Positions 44,798 to 54,770 of a stretch of DNA of 64,000 bases are shown here, in pieces. The translations under genes and the position numbers were made by a program. Within the stretch, counting starts at the first letter, position 1, and each line of letters opens with the position of its first letter. The notes below the pieces were generated by a model that was not told the DNA's origin, did not search any database, and was given only the letters and a program-made list of their open reading frames with translations. The stretch is from Xylanibacter muris (lineage in GTDB: Bacteria; Bacteroidota; Bacteroidia; Bacteroidales; Bacteroidaceae), in the NCBI RefSeq assembly GCF_013166605.1, contig NZ_JABKKF010000010.1:49067-113066 (forward strand), read 5' to 3'.

Positions 44798-45259
44798 TCA
44801 TACAAGCTCAACTTTGTCTATAAACTGCTCTTTTTCACAATAATGACATCTTATAATACCTTTTTCCTTGTCTACTGTATGAAAAACAGTATACATGGGT
44901 TCATTATTCGTTATACATTTGGGATTGTTACATCTGACGATGCCCTTCAACATGTCGGGGGTTGTCACCATTTTCTTTTCTACAACCTCAAAATCCTTGA
45001 TGATGTTTAATATTACATTGGGAGCAACGACCGACAGACGTGAAATTTCTTCGTCGGTGAAGAATTTATCCTCTACTTTGATTATACCTTTCTTATTCAG
45101 TTTTTTTGAACGGTAATTACATCCGATAGTCACGGGAGTGGCAAGATCTTCCAATGCTAATAATGCAACAACCTGAAATATCTTCTCTGATGGAATATGA
45201 TCAATGACAGTTCCGTTTTGTATTGCCGCAACCAGTCTTTCTTTTTTGTTGGCATTCAT
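44798..45259 (-). CDS. pyrI: Aspartate carbamoyltransferase regulatory chain
   Basis: A 153-residue protein with the allosteric domain ([20 protein letters not shown] at 16-35) and the C-terminal zinc domain CNNPKC...CHYCEKEQ, where four cysteines hold zinc. It binds CTP or ATP and tunes PyrB. It lies 71 bp after pyrB in the same direction. Confidence 0.97.
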   Translation of the reverse strand: MNANKKERLVAAIQNGTVIDHIPSEKIFQVVALLALEDLATPVTIGCNYRSKKLNKKGIIKVEDKFFTDEEISRLSVVAPNVILNIIKDFEVVEKKMVTTPDMLKGIVRCNNPKCITNNEPMYTVFHTVDKEKGIIRCHYCEKEQFIDKVELV

Positions 45260-45330
45260 GGTTATGAGTGTATATTTTTGTTATTACTTCCTTAATGTTT
45301 TTTGTATATCAAAAAAGATATGGCAATAAA

Positions 45331-46278
45331 TCACAAAATGATTGTCTTGTCATTTTTGACTTCATCAAGTGTTATCCCAAGTACATCACAGAATATGGCC
45401 TCCCGTGCAAAAAGACCATTACCGGCCTGTTGGATATAATATGCATGCGGATTCAGATCCACATCATAGGCTATTTCATTTACCCGTGGCAGAGGATGCA
45501 GTATTCTCATGTTTGATTTTGCCTTTGACAGCATATCTGACTTAAGTATATATACGTTTTTCACTCTTTCGTATTCCATCAAATCAGAAAAGCGTTCTTT
45601 CTGAACTCTGGTCATATATAAAATATCGGCATCGGAAATTATATCCTCATTAAATTCATTGTGCTCTTCAAATCTTATTCCATATTCGCGACAATAAATC
45701 TTATATTCTTCCGGCATGGCAAGCTCTTTGGGTGCGACAAAATGAAATGTAGGATTAAAATGGCGCATCGCCATTATCAGCGAGTGGACTGTACGTCCGT
45801 ATTTCAAGTCTCCTACCAAATACAGATTCAGATTTTCCAGTGTCCCTTGGGTTTTATATATGGAATAAAGGTCAAGCATACACTGTGACGGATGTTGATG
45901 TGCCCCGTCTCCCGCATTTATTATAGGTACGTTTGTCACTTCACCTGCGTATTGTGCGGCTCCCTCTATATAGTGACGCATCACAATTACATCAGCATAA
46001 TTGGCGACCATCAGAATTGTGTCTTTAAGTGTCTCTCCTTTTGTGCCGCTTGTCACTTTAGGGTCGGCAAAGCCGATAACTCTTGCTCCTAAACGATTAG
46101 CGGCTGTCTCAAAACTTAAGCGTGTTCGTGTTGAAGGTTCGAAAAACAACGTGGCAACTACCTTTCCCTTCAATATCTCCCTGTTGGGTCTTTTCTCAAA
46201 CTCTTGTGCCATATTGAGCATATAGAGAATCTTTTCCCTGCTCATATCGGCAATCGTAACAAAATTATGTTTTTCCAT
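45331..46278 (-). CDS. pyrB: Aspartate carbamoyltransferase catalytic chain
   Basis: A 315-residue enzyme: [20 protein letters not shown] (carbamoyl-phosphate loop), [49 protein letters not shown], and [14 protein letters not shown]. It catalyses the committed step of pyrimidine synthesis. The pyrBI pair forms the class B enzyme. Confidence 0.98.
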   Translation of the reverse strand: MEKHNFVTIADMSREKILYMLNMAQEFEKRPNREILKGKVVATLFFEPSTRTRLSFETAANRLGARVIGFADPKVTSGTKGETLKDTILMVANYADVIVMRHYIEGAAQYAGEVTNVPIINAGDGAHQHPSQCMLDLYSIYKTQGTLENLNLYLVGDLKYGRTVHSLIMAMRHFNPTFHFVAPKELAMPEEYKIYCREYGIRFEEHNEFNEDIISDADILYMTRVQKERFSDLMEYERVKNVYILKSDMLSKAKSNMRILHPLPRVNEIAYDVDLNPHAYYIQQAGNGLFAREAIFCDVLGITLDEVKNDKTIIL

Positions 46279-46370
46279 CCGATAGTTATTGTTTATATTC
46301 TTTTCGCCTGCTAAGTTACTACAAAAATCCCATATTTAAGCAGTGTGCTTATAGAAAACCTTCATAAATT

Positions 46371-46401
46371 TTTAATATATGCTTTAATTTATTTATTTTT
46401 G
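46371..46401 (+). promoter_or_regulatory. Promoter of the penicillin-binding protein gene
   Basis: TATTTTTG at 46394-46401 fits TAnnTTTG; TTTA at 46371-46374, 19 bp upstream, is a one-mismatch -33 box. The leader would be about 20 nt. Confidence 0.6.
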
Positions 46402-46429
46402 CATGTAATTTTAAGGAATAAGAAATTAT

Positions 46430-48751
46430 ATGAGAAAGATATTCATAAAACTTTTATGGACAGTTTTTGTTTTGATCTTCATTGGCGGAGGATTTATATT
46501 TTGGGCCATTTCGGAAGGAAAAATAGGGTATATGCCTCCACTTGAGGATTTACAGAATCCGATAAACCGTTTTGCCACACAAGTTTATTCGGCTGACGGA
46601 AAACTTATGGGAACATGGAATATCAATAAGGAAAACCGTATATGTGTTGACTATTCCGAATTGCCGAAGTCACTTGTTCAGGCTCTTATCGCTACAGAGG
46701 ATGAGCGGTTTTATGAACATTCCGGAATTGATTTCATTGCTCTTGGACGTGCCGTGGTAAAACGTGGAATAATGGGACAGACCAGTGCCGGAGGCGGTTC
46801 CACAATAACCCAACAGCTTGCCAAGCAACTATATTCCGCAAAAGCCTCGAATGTGACGGAAAGATTAATGCAGAAGCCGATAGAGTGGGTGATAGCCGTC
46901 AAGTTGGAACGTAATTATACCAAAGACGAGATTATCGCGCTATATCTTAACTATTTTGACTTCCTGCATAATGCTGTAGGCATCAAGACGGCTTCAAATA
47001 CATATTTTAGAAAAGACCCACGCAATCTTACGGTAACGGAATCCGCAATGCTTGTAGGGTTATGCAAGAATCCTTCTTATTTTAATCCTGTGAGGCATCC
47101 TGAACGTTGTCTCGAGCGCCGTAATGTAGTATTGTCACAAATGAACAAGGCTGGATATATTTCGAAATCCGAGTATGAGAAATATAGTGCGGAGCCTCTC
47201 GGCTTAAACTTTCATGTGTCAGATCATAAGGACGGCATTGCGACATACTTTCGTGAGTTCCTGCGCCGGTATATGACGATGAAACAGCCGATACGCAGTG
47301 ATTACGCTTCGTGGAACTATCCCAAATATGTACAGGACTCCATAAATTGGGAGACAGATCCGTTATGCGGATGGTGTAATAAAAACAAGAATAAAGACGG
47401 TCAGCCTTATAATATATATACAGACGGATTAAAAGTATATACAACAATTGATTCGCGTATGCAAAATTATGCGGAACTGGCTGTTGATGAACATCTTGTT
47501 AAATTCCTCCAGCCTGAATTTAACCGTGAAAACCGTCATAAGAAGACAGCACCGTTTTCCGGCAATCTCACGTCCGCGCAAGTAAATAGAATTCTTACGC
47601 GTTCTGTATATCAGAGTGACCGATACCGGAGTATGAAAGAAGCAGGAATAAAAGAAAGCGATATAAGGAAAGCTTTTGACACACCGGTGGAGATGAGTAT
47701 ATTTACGTATCATGGAGAGATAGATACGACCATGACCCCTCTTGATTCCATAAGGTATTATAAATCATTCCTTCGTTGCGGATTCATGAGCATGAGTCCT
47801 GTAGACGGTTCTGTCAAAGCATATATAGGAGGGCCGGATTTTGTTCACTTCAACTATGATATGTGTACAGAAGGGCGTCGTCAGGTAGGTTCTACCATTA
47901 AGCCTTTTCTCTATTCCCTTGCTATGGAAAACGGAATGTCGCCATGTGACCTTGCTCCGAATGTGCAACAGACCTATGTGGTGGCAGGACGCAACTGGAC
48001 TCCGCGTAACGCCAGCCATAGCCGGTATGGTCAGATGGTTCCGTTAAAATGGGGACTGGCACAGTCAAACAACTGGATTTCAGCATACATTATGTCAAAG
48101 CTCAGTCCGCAGGCATTTGTAGATTTGCTTCATAAATATGGTATAAATAATCCTGAAATACATCCTTCTATGGCTTTATGTCTCGGACCTTGTGACATTT
48201 CTGTGGCAGAAATGGTTAGTGCATATACAACATTTGCCAATCATGGTATCAGATGCGCCCCATTGTTTGTTACGCGCATAGAAGATAATGAAGGTAATAT
48301 AATTGCAACGTTCCAACCCCGGATGAATGAGGTTATAAGTAATGACGGTGCATCTAAAATGCTATATATGCTGCGTGGTGTAATAAACGGAGGAACAGGC
48401 GGCAGAATACGTTTTAAATACAATATTCATTGTGACATGGGTGGAAAAACCGGCACAACCAACAACAATAGCGATGCCTGGTTCATGGGGTTGACACCTG
48501 AGCTTGTAAGCGGTGTATGGGTTGGCGGTGATGATCGTGACATTCATTTTGACACAATGCGGATGGGGCAGGGGGCAACCATGGCCTTGCCAATTTGGGC
48601 ATATTATATGAAAAAGGTATTTTCAGATAAGTCTCTGCCATATTCTGACAAAGCAAAGTTTGAGCTCCCAGATGACTATAATCCTTGTTCGGCAGATGCC
48701 GACAGCACCAATGTTGACGATGAGTTTGATATAGAGGAAGTGTTTGAATGA
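46430..48751 (+). CDS. mrcA: Penicillin-binding protein 1A (bifunctional PG synthase)
   Basis: A 773-residue class A PBP. One N-terminal membrane segment (about 8-27) is followed by a GT51 glycosyltransferase: ALIATEDERFYEHSGIDF (catalytic Glu90) and GGGSTITQQLAKQLY. The transpeptidase domain has Ser488 in GSTIKPF, the SNN motif in AQSNNWIS and K673-T-G-T-T. It polymerises and crosslinks peptidoglycan at the inner membrane. The acidic C-terminus (DVDD-like) is unstructured. Confidence 0.96.
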   Translation: MRKIFIKLLWTVFVLIFIGGGFIFWAISEGKIGYMPPLEDLQNPINRFATQVYSADGKLMGTWNINKENRICVDYSELPKSLVQALIATEDERFYEHSGIDFIALGRAVVKRGIMGQTSAGGGSTITQQLAKQLYSAKASNVTERLMQKPIEWVIAVKLERNYTKDEIIALYLNYFDFLHNAVGIKTASNTYFRKDPRNLTVTESAMLVGLCKNPSYFNPVRHPERCLERRNVVLSQMNKAGYISKSEYEKYSAEPLGLNFHVSDHKDGIATYFREFLRRYMTMKQPIRSDYASWNYPKYVQDSINWETDPLCGWCNKNKNKDGQPYNIYTDGLKVYTTIDSRMQNYAELAVDEHLVKFLQPEFNRENRHKKTAPFSGNLTSAQVNRILTRSVYQSDRYRSMKEAGIKESDIRKAFDTPVEMSIFTYHGEIDTTMTPLDSIRYYKSFLRCGFMSMSPVDGSVKAYIGGPDFVHFNYDMCTEGRRQVGSTIKPFLYSLAMENGMSPCDLAPNVQQTYVVAGRNWTPRNASHSRYGQMVPLKWGLAQSNNWISAYIMSKLSPQAFVDLLHKYGINNPEIHPSMALCLGPCDISVAEMVSAYTTFANHGIRCAPLFVTRIEDNEGNIIATFQPRMNEVISNDGASKMLYMLRGVINGGTGGRIRFKYNIHCDMGGKTGTTNNNSDAWFMGLTPELVSGVWVGGDDRDIHFDTMRMGQGATMALPIWAYYMKKVFSDKSLPYSDKAKFELPDDYNPCSADADSTNVDDEFDIEEVFE

Positions 48752-48805
48752 TTATATCTGTTTAAAAAGTATTTCATAAGTTTCATAATTAAAGAAAATA
48801 AAGGA

Positions 48806-49504
48806 ATGCAGTTCAGATTTAAACAGTTTACCATAAATCAGAATCATTGTGCCATGAAGGTCGGTACAGATGGGGTGTTGCTTGGCGGATGGGCAACTCC
48901 GCTAAGCAGCGGTACAGACGATGATGCGATTCATATTTTAGATGTGGGCACAGGTACCGGACTTATTGCAATAATGATGTCACAACGTTTTTCTAATGCA
49001 GTTATCGATGCAATAGATATTGACGAGGAGACTGTTGAAGAGGCGAAATCCAATGCCGTGCTTTCTCCGTTTGGGGCACGGATAAATGTGTATTTGTGTC
49101 CGATACAAAAATATAATCCAGACAAGACTTATGATTTAATTGTATGTAATCCGCCTTTTTTCAAAAACAGCCTTCACTGTCCCGACAGAAAACGCACGAA
49201 TGCACGTCATTCTGATAGCCTGCCGCTTATAGACCTTATGCGCCATGCGTTACGAATGATGTCTTCCAATGGAATAATATCAATAATTCTTCCTTATGAA
49301 ATGCGTGCGGATGCCGATACAGCAGCAATATTTGCCGGATTGTTTCCAGCGGAGGTATGTCCGATAAAAACATCACCAAGGAAATCTCCAAAGCGCGTTC
49401 TTTTGTCATATACCAGACAACCGATTGATTTTGAGCAACAACCGGAAATAATAATAGGTGATGATACTTATGAAAAGCTTACATCAGAGTTTTATCTAAA
49501 ATAA
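48806..49504 (+). CDS. trmN6: tRNA1(Val) (adenine37-N6)-methyltransferase
   Basis: A 232-residue methyltransferase with start FRFKQFTINQNHCAMKVGTDGVLLGGW, SAM loop ILDVGTGTGLIAIMM, and catalytic NPPFF (residues about 113-117), the order seen in TrmN6/YfiC. It methylates N6 of A37 in tRNA-Val. It lies 54 bp after the PBP gene. Confidence 0.92.
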   Translation: MQFRFKQFTINQNHCAMKVGTDGVLLGGWATPLSSGTDDDAIHILDVGTGTGLIAIMMSQRFSNAVIDAIDIDEETVEEAKSNAVLSPFGARINVYLCPIQKYNPDKTYDLIVCNPPFFKNSLHCPDRKRTNARHSDSLPLIDLMRHALRMMSSNGIISIILPYEMRADADTAAIFAGLFPAEVCPIKTSPRKSPKRVLLSYTRQPIDFEQQPEIIIGDDTYEKLTSEFYLK

Positions 49505-49690
49505 TATTTTTCATCCAGTCATTTCATTATAAAAATATATAGGGAAAATTGGCAAAAGGGGGATTCCTTATAATTTCTATTTATCATAATCCCCGTTATA
49601 TTTAAAAAGTGCATTTGTTGCCTAATATGCAAATATTTACTTTTTATAAGTATCTTGTATACATTAATTGTTTTTGATTGTAATAAAAAT

Positions 49691-49733
49691 AAGATGCCAC
49701 CAAAAAACTTTCGGAATTTTCCGGTGACATCTT
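49691..49733. terminator. Bidirectional terminator
   Basis: AAGATGCCACC (49691-49701) pairs with GGTGACATCTT (49723-49733), ten of eleven positions, between the convergent trmN6 and GH95 genes. The upstream 49505-49690 stretch is AT-rich and empty. Confidence 0.7.
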
Positions 49734-49750
49734 AGATTGATATTGAAGCG

Positions 49751-52333
49751 TTATTCGGCTGTCAGTGTTATGACTGTTCCCGGATCTGTAGGAATATCAT
49801 AAATATTACATTTCGGCAAAGACACGTGAATAAGTTTTGATGAATCTTTTATTAATGGTGCCGGAATATCATAAGCACGTGTAAGCGGATTAGGATTCTC
49901 TGCCGTTGAAGCTTTTGCTGGAATTTTCCCGTCAGAAAACCTCAATGACACCTCCGAACGCAGACGCAGGTTCCCACCGATAAAAGAACGGATTGTTACT
50001 GATTTTAATTTGCCGTCTGCCCACTGCATATCTGTGATTTCAAATCCTCCGCGTGTTTTCAAGCCTGATACTTTTCCCGATTTCCACACGTCCGGAAGTG
50101 CGGGAAGAAGATGTATGCAGCCGTCATGACTCTGCACAAGCATCTCTGCAATACCTGCACAACATCCGAAATTACCGTCAATCTGGAATGGCGGATGGGC
50201 ATCAAACATGTTTGTGTATGTACCCCCGTCCTGGTCCTTTATAGTAGCGTTCGAATCTTTAAACTTCATCTGGTTACGTATCAGTTTATAGGCGTGGTTT
50301 CCATCATGCAAACGTGCCCAAAGGCAGACCTTCCACCCCATCGACCATCCACGTGATGCGTCGCCACGCCCAATGAGGGATTTACGGACGGCAGCCGTTG
50401 CCTCAGGATTGGTATACGGTGATACCTGATGACCGGGATAGGCACACCACAGGTGCGACACATGGCGATGACTTGAGAATTCCTTGTCCCAGTCTTCAAG
50501 CCACTCCTGCAACTGTCCGTATTTTCCTATCATCATAGGTGGAAGTTGATTGCGTAGATTATCAAGACTGTCTGCAAATTCCCTGTCAATTCCAAGAATA
50601 TCTGCTGCACGGCGGGTTGAGAGCAGAAGGTCGTACACCATTTGATTGTCCATAGCCACACCAGCGAATATAGCTGTTTTCTGCTCTTTACCGAATACAT
50701 TGTCGTAGTATTTTTCAAAGCCGGGATTGTTTTCCGGAGATGTGGACGGTGATACTACAAGATAGCCGGTTTTGGGTTCACGGACAAGAAAATCGAAGTA
50801 GAAACGGCATGCTTCGGCCATTACAGGATATGCCCTTTGGGCAAGGAAAGCAAGGTCACCGGTAAAGAGATAGTGGTCCCAAAGGTGTGAGCAGAACCAG
50901 GCATTACAAGTCGGCCAGACACTGCAGGATGCATAGTCAACGGCACCTGTGGCACGCCATAGGTCTGTGTTATGATGCAATGTCCATCCACGTGCCCCAT
51001 ACATTTCAGAAGCAGAGCGACGTCCTGTTATACTCACGTCCTCAACCATTTTGAGAAACGGTTCATGGCATTCGCTGAGATTACATATTTCTGCAGGCCA
51101 GTAGTTCATCTCTACATTTATATTGGTCGTATATTTAGAGTCCCATGCCGGATACTGGTCTGCGTCAGGATTCCATATACCCTGCAGATTGGCCGGCTGT
51201 GAGCCTTTTTGTGATGAACAGATGAGCAGATAGCGGCCGAACTGGAAATACATGGCAGCCAAGGACGGGTCTGACGTCTCGGAAAACTCACGTATACGCA
51301 CATCGGTTGGCTTTGCTTCCTGAACGGGGTTCTGACCGAGGTCAATAGCAACGCGGTTAAACTGCTTATGAAAATAGTCTTTATGCCTGGTTTTCGCTTT
51401 GTCGTATGTCTTTACAGGATTTCCATTTGCGAGAAAGCGTTTGAGCATTCCGCGGGCACGGTTATCGCTGTCGCCTGTTATATTGTCGAAACGCACAAAA
51501 TTTGTTGCCGATGATACAATTATCACAGCCTCTGTTGCCCCTTTTACGGATATACGTCCGTCGGACCCTCTGAGTGTGCCTCCTTGTGGAATCACTCTGA
51601 CAAAGGTCGTGCAATGAAGGCCGTTAGGAATGTTTTCTGAATTTGATGCCGTTGGATGGCTGTAAATACGCAACTCGTCGTTACGTCCTTCGCTAAGTGA
51701 TGTATGTGCGGTTACACGTTGCTTCTTTAACGGCCCTATAAATGACACTTCGAAATCAAGTTTCCCTTTTTTGTCTGCCTTAAGGCGTATCATGGTCACG
51801 CTGTCGGTAAACGAAGTGAAAATCTCCCGCTCATATCCTGTTCCTCCAGTTCTGTAGCGTGTTGTTGCCACAGCATCATTGAGCGACAATGAGCGGTAAT
51901 AATCCGTTGCTTCCTTGTGTGGAAACGTCAATATAAGGTTGCCTACAGACTCATATATCATTCCATGACCGGTAATGCCGCGGTCGGCCGTTATGTTATG
52001 CATGGCAAGATACTGTGCACGCTGATAGTTCCCGCTGTCAAGTGCGGCACGTATTTCAGGAAGGGCCCGAAGTGCGTTGGGGTTGGTGTTATTATATGGT
52101 GAACCGCTCCAGAATGTGTCTTCATTAAGCTGGATTGTGTCGCTCTCTACCCCACCGTATACCATTGCTCCAAGCCGGCCGTTGCCTAAAGGCAATGCCT
52201 CAAGCCAGTGTTTTGCCGGAGTCGTATACCATAGAGTATGTTTTTTGATGGTGTCGGCCACAGCTGATCGGGCGACGGAAATTCCGGCAGAAAGTACTGC
52301 CGACAGGATTAAGGTCTTGTTCTTGAAATTCAT
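49751..52333 (-). CDS. GH95 family alpha-fucosidase, exported
   Basis: An 860-residue protein: signal peptide ([21 protein letters not shown]), then [45 protein letters not shown], and the barrel with [39 protein letters not shown], followed by [11 protein letters not shown] and [13 protein letters not shown]. This is the GH95 pattern (alpha-L-fucosidase/galactosidase). It removes fucose from host or plant glycans in the periplasm. No SusC/D pair adjoins, so it is not in a standard PUL. Confidence 0.93.
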   Translation of the reverse strand: MNFKNKTLILSAVLSAGISVARSAVADTIKKHTLWYTTPAKHWLEALPLGNGRLGAMVYGGVESDTIQLNEDTFWSGSPYNNTNPNALRALPEIRAALDSGNYQRAQYLAMHNITADRGITGHGMIYESVGNLILTFPHKEATDYYRSLSLNDAVATTRYRTGGTGYEREIFTSFTDSVTMIRLKADKKGKLDFEVSFIGPLKKQRVTAHTSLSEGRNDELRIYSHPTASNSENIPNGLHCTTFVRVIPQGGTLRGSDGRISVKGATEAVIIVSSATNFVRFDNITGDSDNRARGMLKRFLANGNPVKTYDKAKTRHKDYFHKQFNRVAIDLGQNPVQEAKPTDVRIREFSETSDPSLAAMYFQFGRYLLICSSQKGSQPANLQGIWNPDADQYPAWDSKYTTNINVEMNYWPAEICNLSECHEPFLKMVEDVSITGRRSASEMYGARGWTLHHNTDLWRATGAVDYASCSVWPTCNAWFCSHLWDHYLFTGDLAFLAQRAYPVMAEACRFYFDFLVREPKTGYLVVSPSTSPENNPGFEKYYDNVFGKEQKTAIFAGVAMDNQMVYDLLLSTRRAADILGIDREFADSLDNLRNQLPPMMIGKYGQLQEWLEDWDKEFSSHRHVSHLWCAYPGHQVSPYTNPEATAAVRKSLIGRGDASRGWSMGWKVCLWARLHDGNHAYKLIRNQMKFKDSNATIKDQDGGTYTNMFDAHPPFQIDGNFGCCAGIAEMLVQSHDGCIHLLPALPDVWKSGKVSGLKTRGGFEITDMQWADGKLKSVTIRSFIGGNLRLRSEVSLRFSDGKIPAKASTAENPNPLTRAYDIPAPLIKDSSKLIHVSLPKCNIYDIPTDPGTVITLTAE

Positions 52334-52634
52334 TATAGATATTTGTTTTAGTGGATTACTCTTAATAATGCAAAATTACAAAATAACGCAATGGCTAAGG
52401 TATAAAATATGTCGGAATATGTAGAAATCACATATATAATTCTTGTTTTATATAAAACCGTAGTGATTGTCTGTTGTATATTGCGGGAATTGCATTCCCC
52501 GGATAATGCAGATAATGTGTGTCAGCCACATTTACACATAATATTATATGGTAGAAACATTCTGTTTCTTGTATTATTTGTAATAAAAAATCATACATTG
52601 TTCCCGTAATTATCTATGTGATTTTGCGGAATTT

Positions 52635-52765
52635 GTAACATGTTGATACTCAATGCTTTAAATATGGATAAAACTATGCCAAAAATGAACATGCCATTCA
52701 TGCTTAATGAATGGCATGTTCATTGAAAGAGAATAGGCCATTCATTGGGCGTGAATGGCCTATTC
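52635..52765. repeat. Palindromic intergenic element, copy B, in a 483-bp gap
   Basis: The gap 52334-52816 has no gene. GTAACATGTTGATA (52635-52648) and TATGCCAAAA (52675-52684) lead into hairpin 52684-52701/52707-52724 (18 bp perfect) and hairpin 52731-52744/52752-52765 (14 bp perfect). The leading words and their spacing match copy A near 34.0 kb. TGTCAATATGTAAA at 52789-52802 is an imperfect inverse of the first word (10 of 14), suggesting terminal inverted repeats. The rest of the gap, 52334-52634, shows nothing. Confidence 0.85.
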
Positions 52766-52816
52766 ATCAAAGAAGAATTTCACAAGCGTGTCAATATGTA
52801 AAAGTATTTTGATTTT

Positions 52817-53965
52817 TTACCGCTCAGCCATTTTTTTCATGTTCAAGCCAGTGATATTCCCGTCAGACGATACTGTTGCAGTAACTTTCAATGTTGTAAG
52901 GCTGCTGTTGTCCGGGCTTGTGCATTCGATATGCTGATCTGCAGAGAAATCCACATTGTATTCAAATGCAGACTCGTCAATCCTCACCTTATTAATCTTC
53001 CAATCGTTATTTGCACGCATTGTGATCTTTTTCAGATCCGGTTGTGAGGAATGTAGTTTACGCATATACGTGACGGCATCGTTTTTTGTGGCATTTTCCT
53101 TATGCAGGAAACTTTTCATCATCGGTGCAAGAGTAGATGCAAGTGTTTCCTCATCACCTGATGATATCGAATTGAAGAATGTGGTGAATAATGTGGCTAT
53201 CATTTGCTTGTCGGCGGCACTTACTTCCTGCGATTCAAGTTCATCTGCCATCTGACGGGCCTCGGCAATGTGTTCCCCGTCAGGATGAGTGTCGATGTAA
53301 GCCTTTAAAGCCTCCATGGTGTTTTTACGTGTGGCTTCCGCCCAGTCTATAGAGTCGATTTTAAACTCCGCTTCCATTATGTGTACGCTTTCCGGATGTG
53401 CGTCAATATACTTCATGAAAGCAGTCTTTGAGTTGCTTACAACTGTATTTGTCCATTCCAAATCAGCTTTCTTTAACAAGTCAAGGCTCATCATTACCGA
53501 ATCACGATGAGCTATTGGGGCGTCAGGATACATGTCGAGATACTGTTGTAGAAGCGTTGGCTCGTTACTCTCAACAGCGGCATGGTAAGCATCCGCTTCA
53601 TTCTGTGACTCTATCTTTTTGCTGAAATACAGAAATACAAATACAGACATCAATATCACCATAAATACAACGACATACGGTAGGTATTTCTTCGCACTGT
53701 TTCTATGGCCATTCTCATTATTGTCTGCCTTATGAGACGGTATCTTTGAAATGATATCTGCCGGTTCTCCGGTATGTATCGCCGGTATTGAAGCCTTATG
53801 TAACGGATAATGACAGTTTGGACAAATTTCCTGATCTGTGAATACGAATTCTCCGCATTCGGGACACTTCATCACTTTGCCGGCTATCTGAATACCACAG
53901 CTCGGACAAGTTGCGGCCCGATTACTTACCTGATGACCGCACTCTGGACATTTTATTATTGCCAT
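52817..53965 (-). CDS. Double zinc-ribbon, membrane-anchored protein with NTF2-like tail
   Basis: A 382-residue protein. Residues 6-51 carry two zinc ribbons (CPEC...CPSC at 6-23; CPEC...CPNC at 34-51). A basic linker and one membrane segment (about 95-115, YVVVFMVILMSVFVFLYF) follow. Residues ~120-240 hold three repeats of a helical unit with Y-[IL]-D-x-[HY]-P (QQYLDMYPDAP, MKYIDAHPESV, KAYIDTHPDGE). The last 130 residues look like an NTF2-like fold. The ribbons would be cytoplasmic and the tail periplasmic. Function unknown. Confidence 0.8.
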   Translation of the reverse strand: MAIIKCPECGHQVSNRAATCPSCGIQIAGKVMKCPECGEFVFTDQEICPNCHYPLHKASIPAIHTGEPADIISKIPSHKADNNENGHRNSAKKYLPYVVVFMVILMSVFVFLYFSKKIESQNEADAYHAAVESNEPTLLQQYLDMYPDAPIAHRDSVMMSLDLLKKADLEWTNTVVSNSKTAFMKYIDAHPESVHIMEAEFKIDSIDWAEATRKNTMEALKAYIDTHPDGEHIAEARQMADELESQEVSAADKQMIATLFTTFFNSISSGDEETLASTLAPMMKSFLHKENATKNDAVTYMRKLHSSQPDLKKITMRANNDWKINKVRIDESAFEYNVDFSADQHIECTSPDNSSLTTLKVTATVSSDGNITGLNMKKMAER

Positions 53966-53985
53966 GTTGATATTTAATATTTATT

Positions 53986-54693
53986 CTATTTTTCCTCATG
54001 TATGAAACGTATCTCGCGCAAGCCGTGCCGCCCCATGAAACGGCTTTTGTCTATATACCCTTTCACTCCGGTTATACGTCCTTTGCCGGTATATTGCCAC
54101 ATGGTTATATCACGTCCGTCATTCAGTTCCGGTTCACGGTCTGTATATTGTGCTATCATGATGAGATAATCGTCAAGCATACCTGAGAGATGCCGGTTAT
54201 AGAAATTTGTACCTGTGTAGATCAACGGTTTCTGTCCGTATGCCTGTTCTACCAAATCAAGGAATTTAAGAAGAGAGTCACAGAATTCCTCTGACTTTAA
54301 GCCGGCATGGGTCTCAACATCTATCATTGGTATAATGTCCTGTTGCACCGCAATACACTGTGTGGTAAAATTCTCAAGTTGTTTCTGTTGCGGTGTCTTT
54401 GGACGATAGAAATGATAACTTCCGACCTTTATTCCGTATTTTTTTGCAAGATTTATATTTTGTTCGTACATCCGGTCTATATGGTCTCCCCCTTCTGTCG
54501 CTTTCAGATAGACATAAGCCATTTTTGCGTTCTCTCCTATCGTTTCCCAAAATACCTCGCCCTGATAATGGCTTAGATCTATACCATGAACATGTGTACA
54601 GGTATCCTCGCACTGTTCTTTGATATCGATATCCTGAGCTTTGGAATATATTGAAATGACTGCGGCCGCAGCCAATAGTAACAGTTTTTTCAT
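53986..54693 (-). CDS. GH25 lysozyme, exported
   Basis: A 235-residue protein: signal peptide (MKKLLLLAAAAVISIYSKAQ), then HGIDLSHYQGEVFWETI (catalytic Asp), YVYLKATEGGDHIDRMYEQN, KVGSYHFYRPKTP, IPMIDVETHAG (catalytic Asp/Glu pair) and KPLIYTGTNFYN. GH25 enzymes hydrolyse the MurNAc-GlcNAc bond of peptidoglycan. The GTG/ATG start directly follows a divergent promoter. Confidence 0.93.
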   Translation of the reverse strand: MKKLLLLAAAAVISIYSKAQDIDIKEQCEDTCTHVHGIDLSHYQGEVFWETIGENAKMAYVYLKATEGGDHIDRMYEQNINLAKKYGIKVGSYHFYRPKTPQQKQLENFTTQCIAVQQDIIPMIDVETHAGLKSEEFCDSLLKFLDLVEQAYGQKPLIYTGTNFYNRHLSGMLDDYLIMIAQYTDREPELNDGRDITMWQYTGKGRITGVKGYIDKSRFMGRHGLREIRFIHEEK

Positions 54694-54713
54694 CAGTCAA
54701 AATAAATTTGGGT

Positions 54714-54754
54714 GCAAAGATACAAACTATATATAAAATAAAGTGTATCTTTGC
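54714..54754. promoter_or_regulatory. Symmetric divergent promoter pair
   Basis: GCAAAGATAC (54714-54723) and GTATCTTTGC (54745-54754) are a perfect 10-bp inverted repeat, and each arm contains a -7 box (TATCTTTG) facing outward: towards the GH25 gene and towards the C11 protease. The 21 bp between would host overlapping -33 boxes, so the two promoters would compete or share a regulator. Confidence 0.6.
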
Positions 54755-54770
54755 AGGAAATTTATAGATT

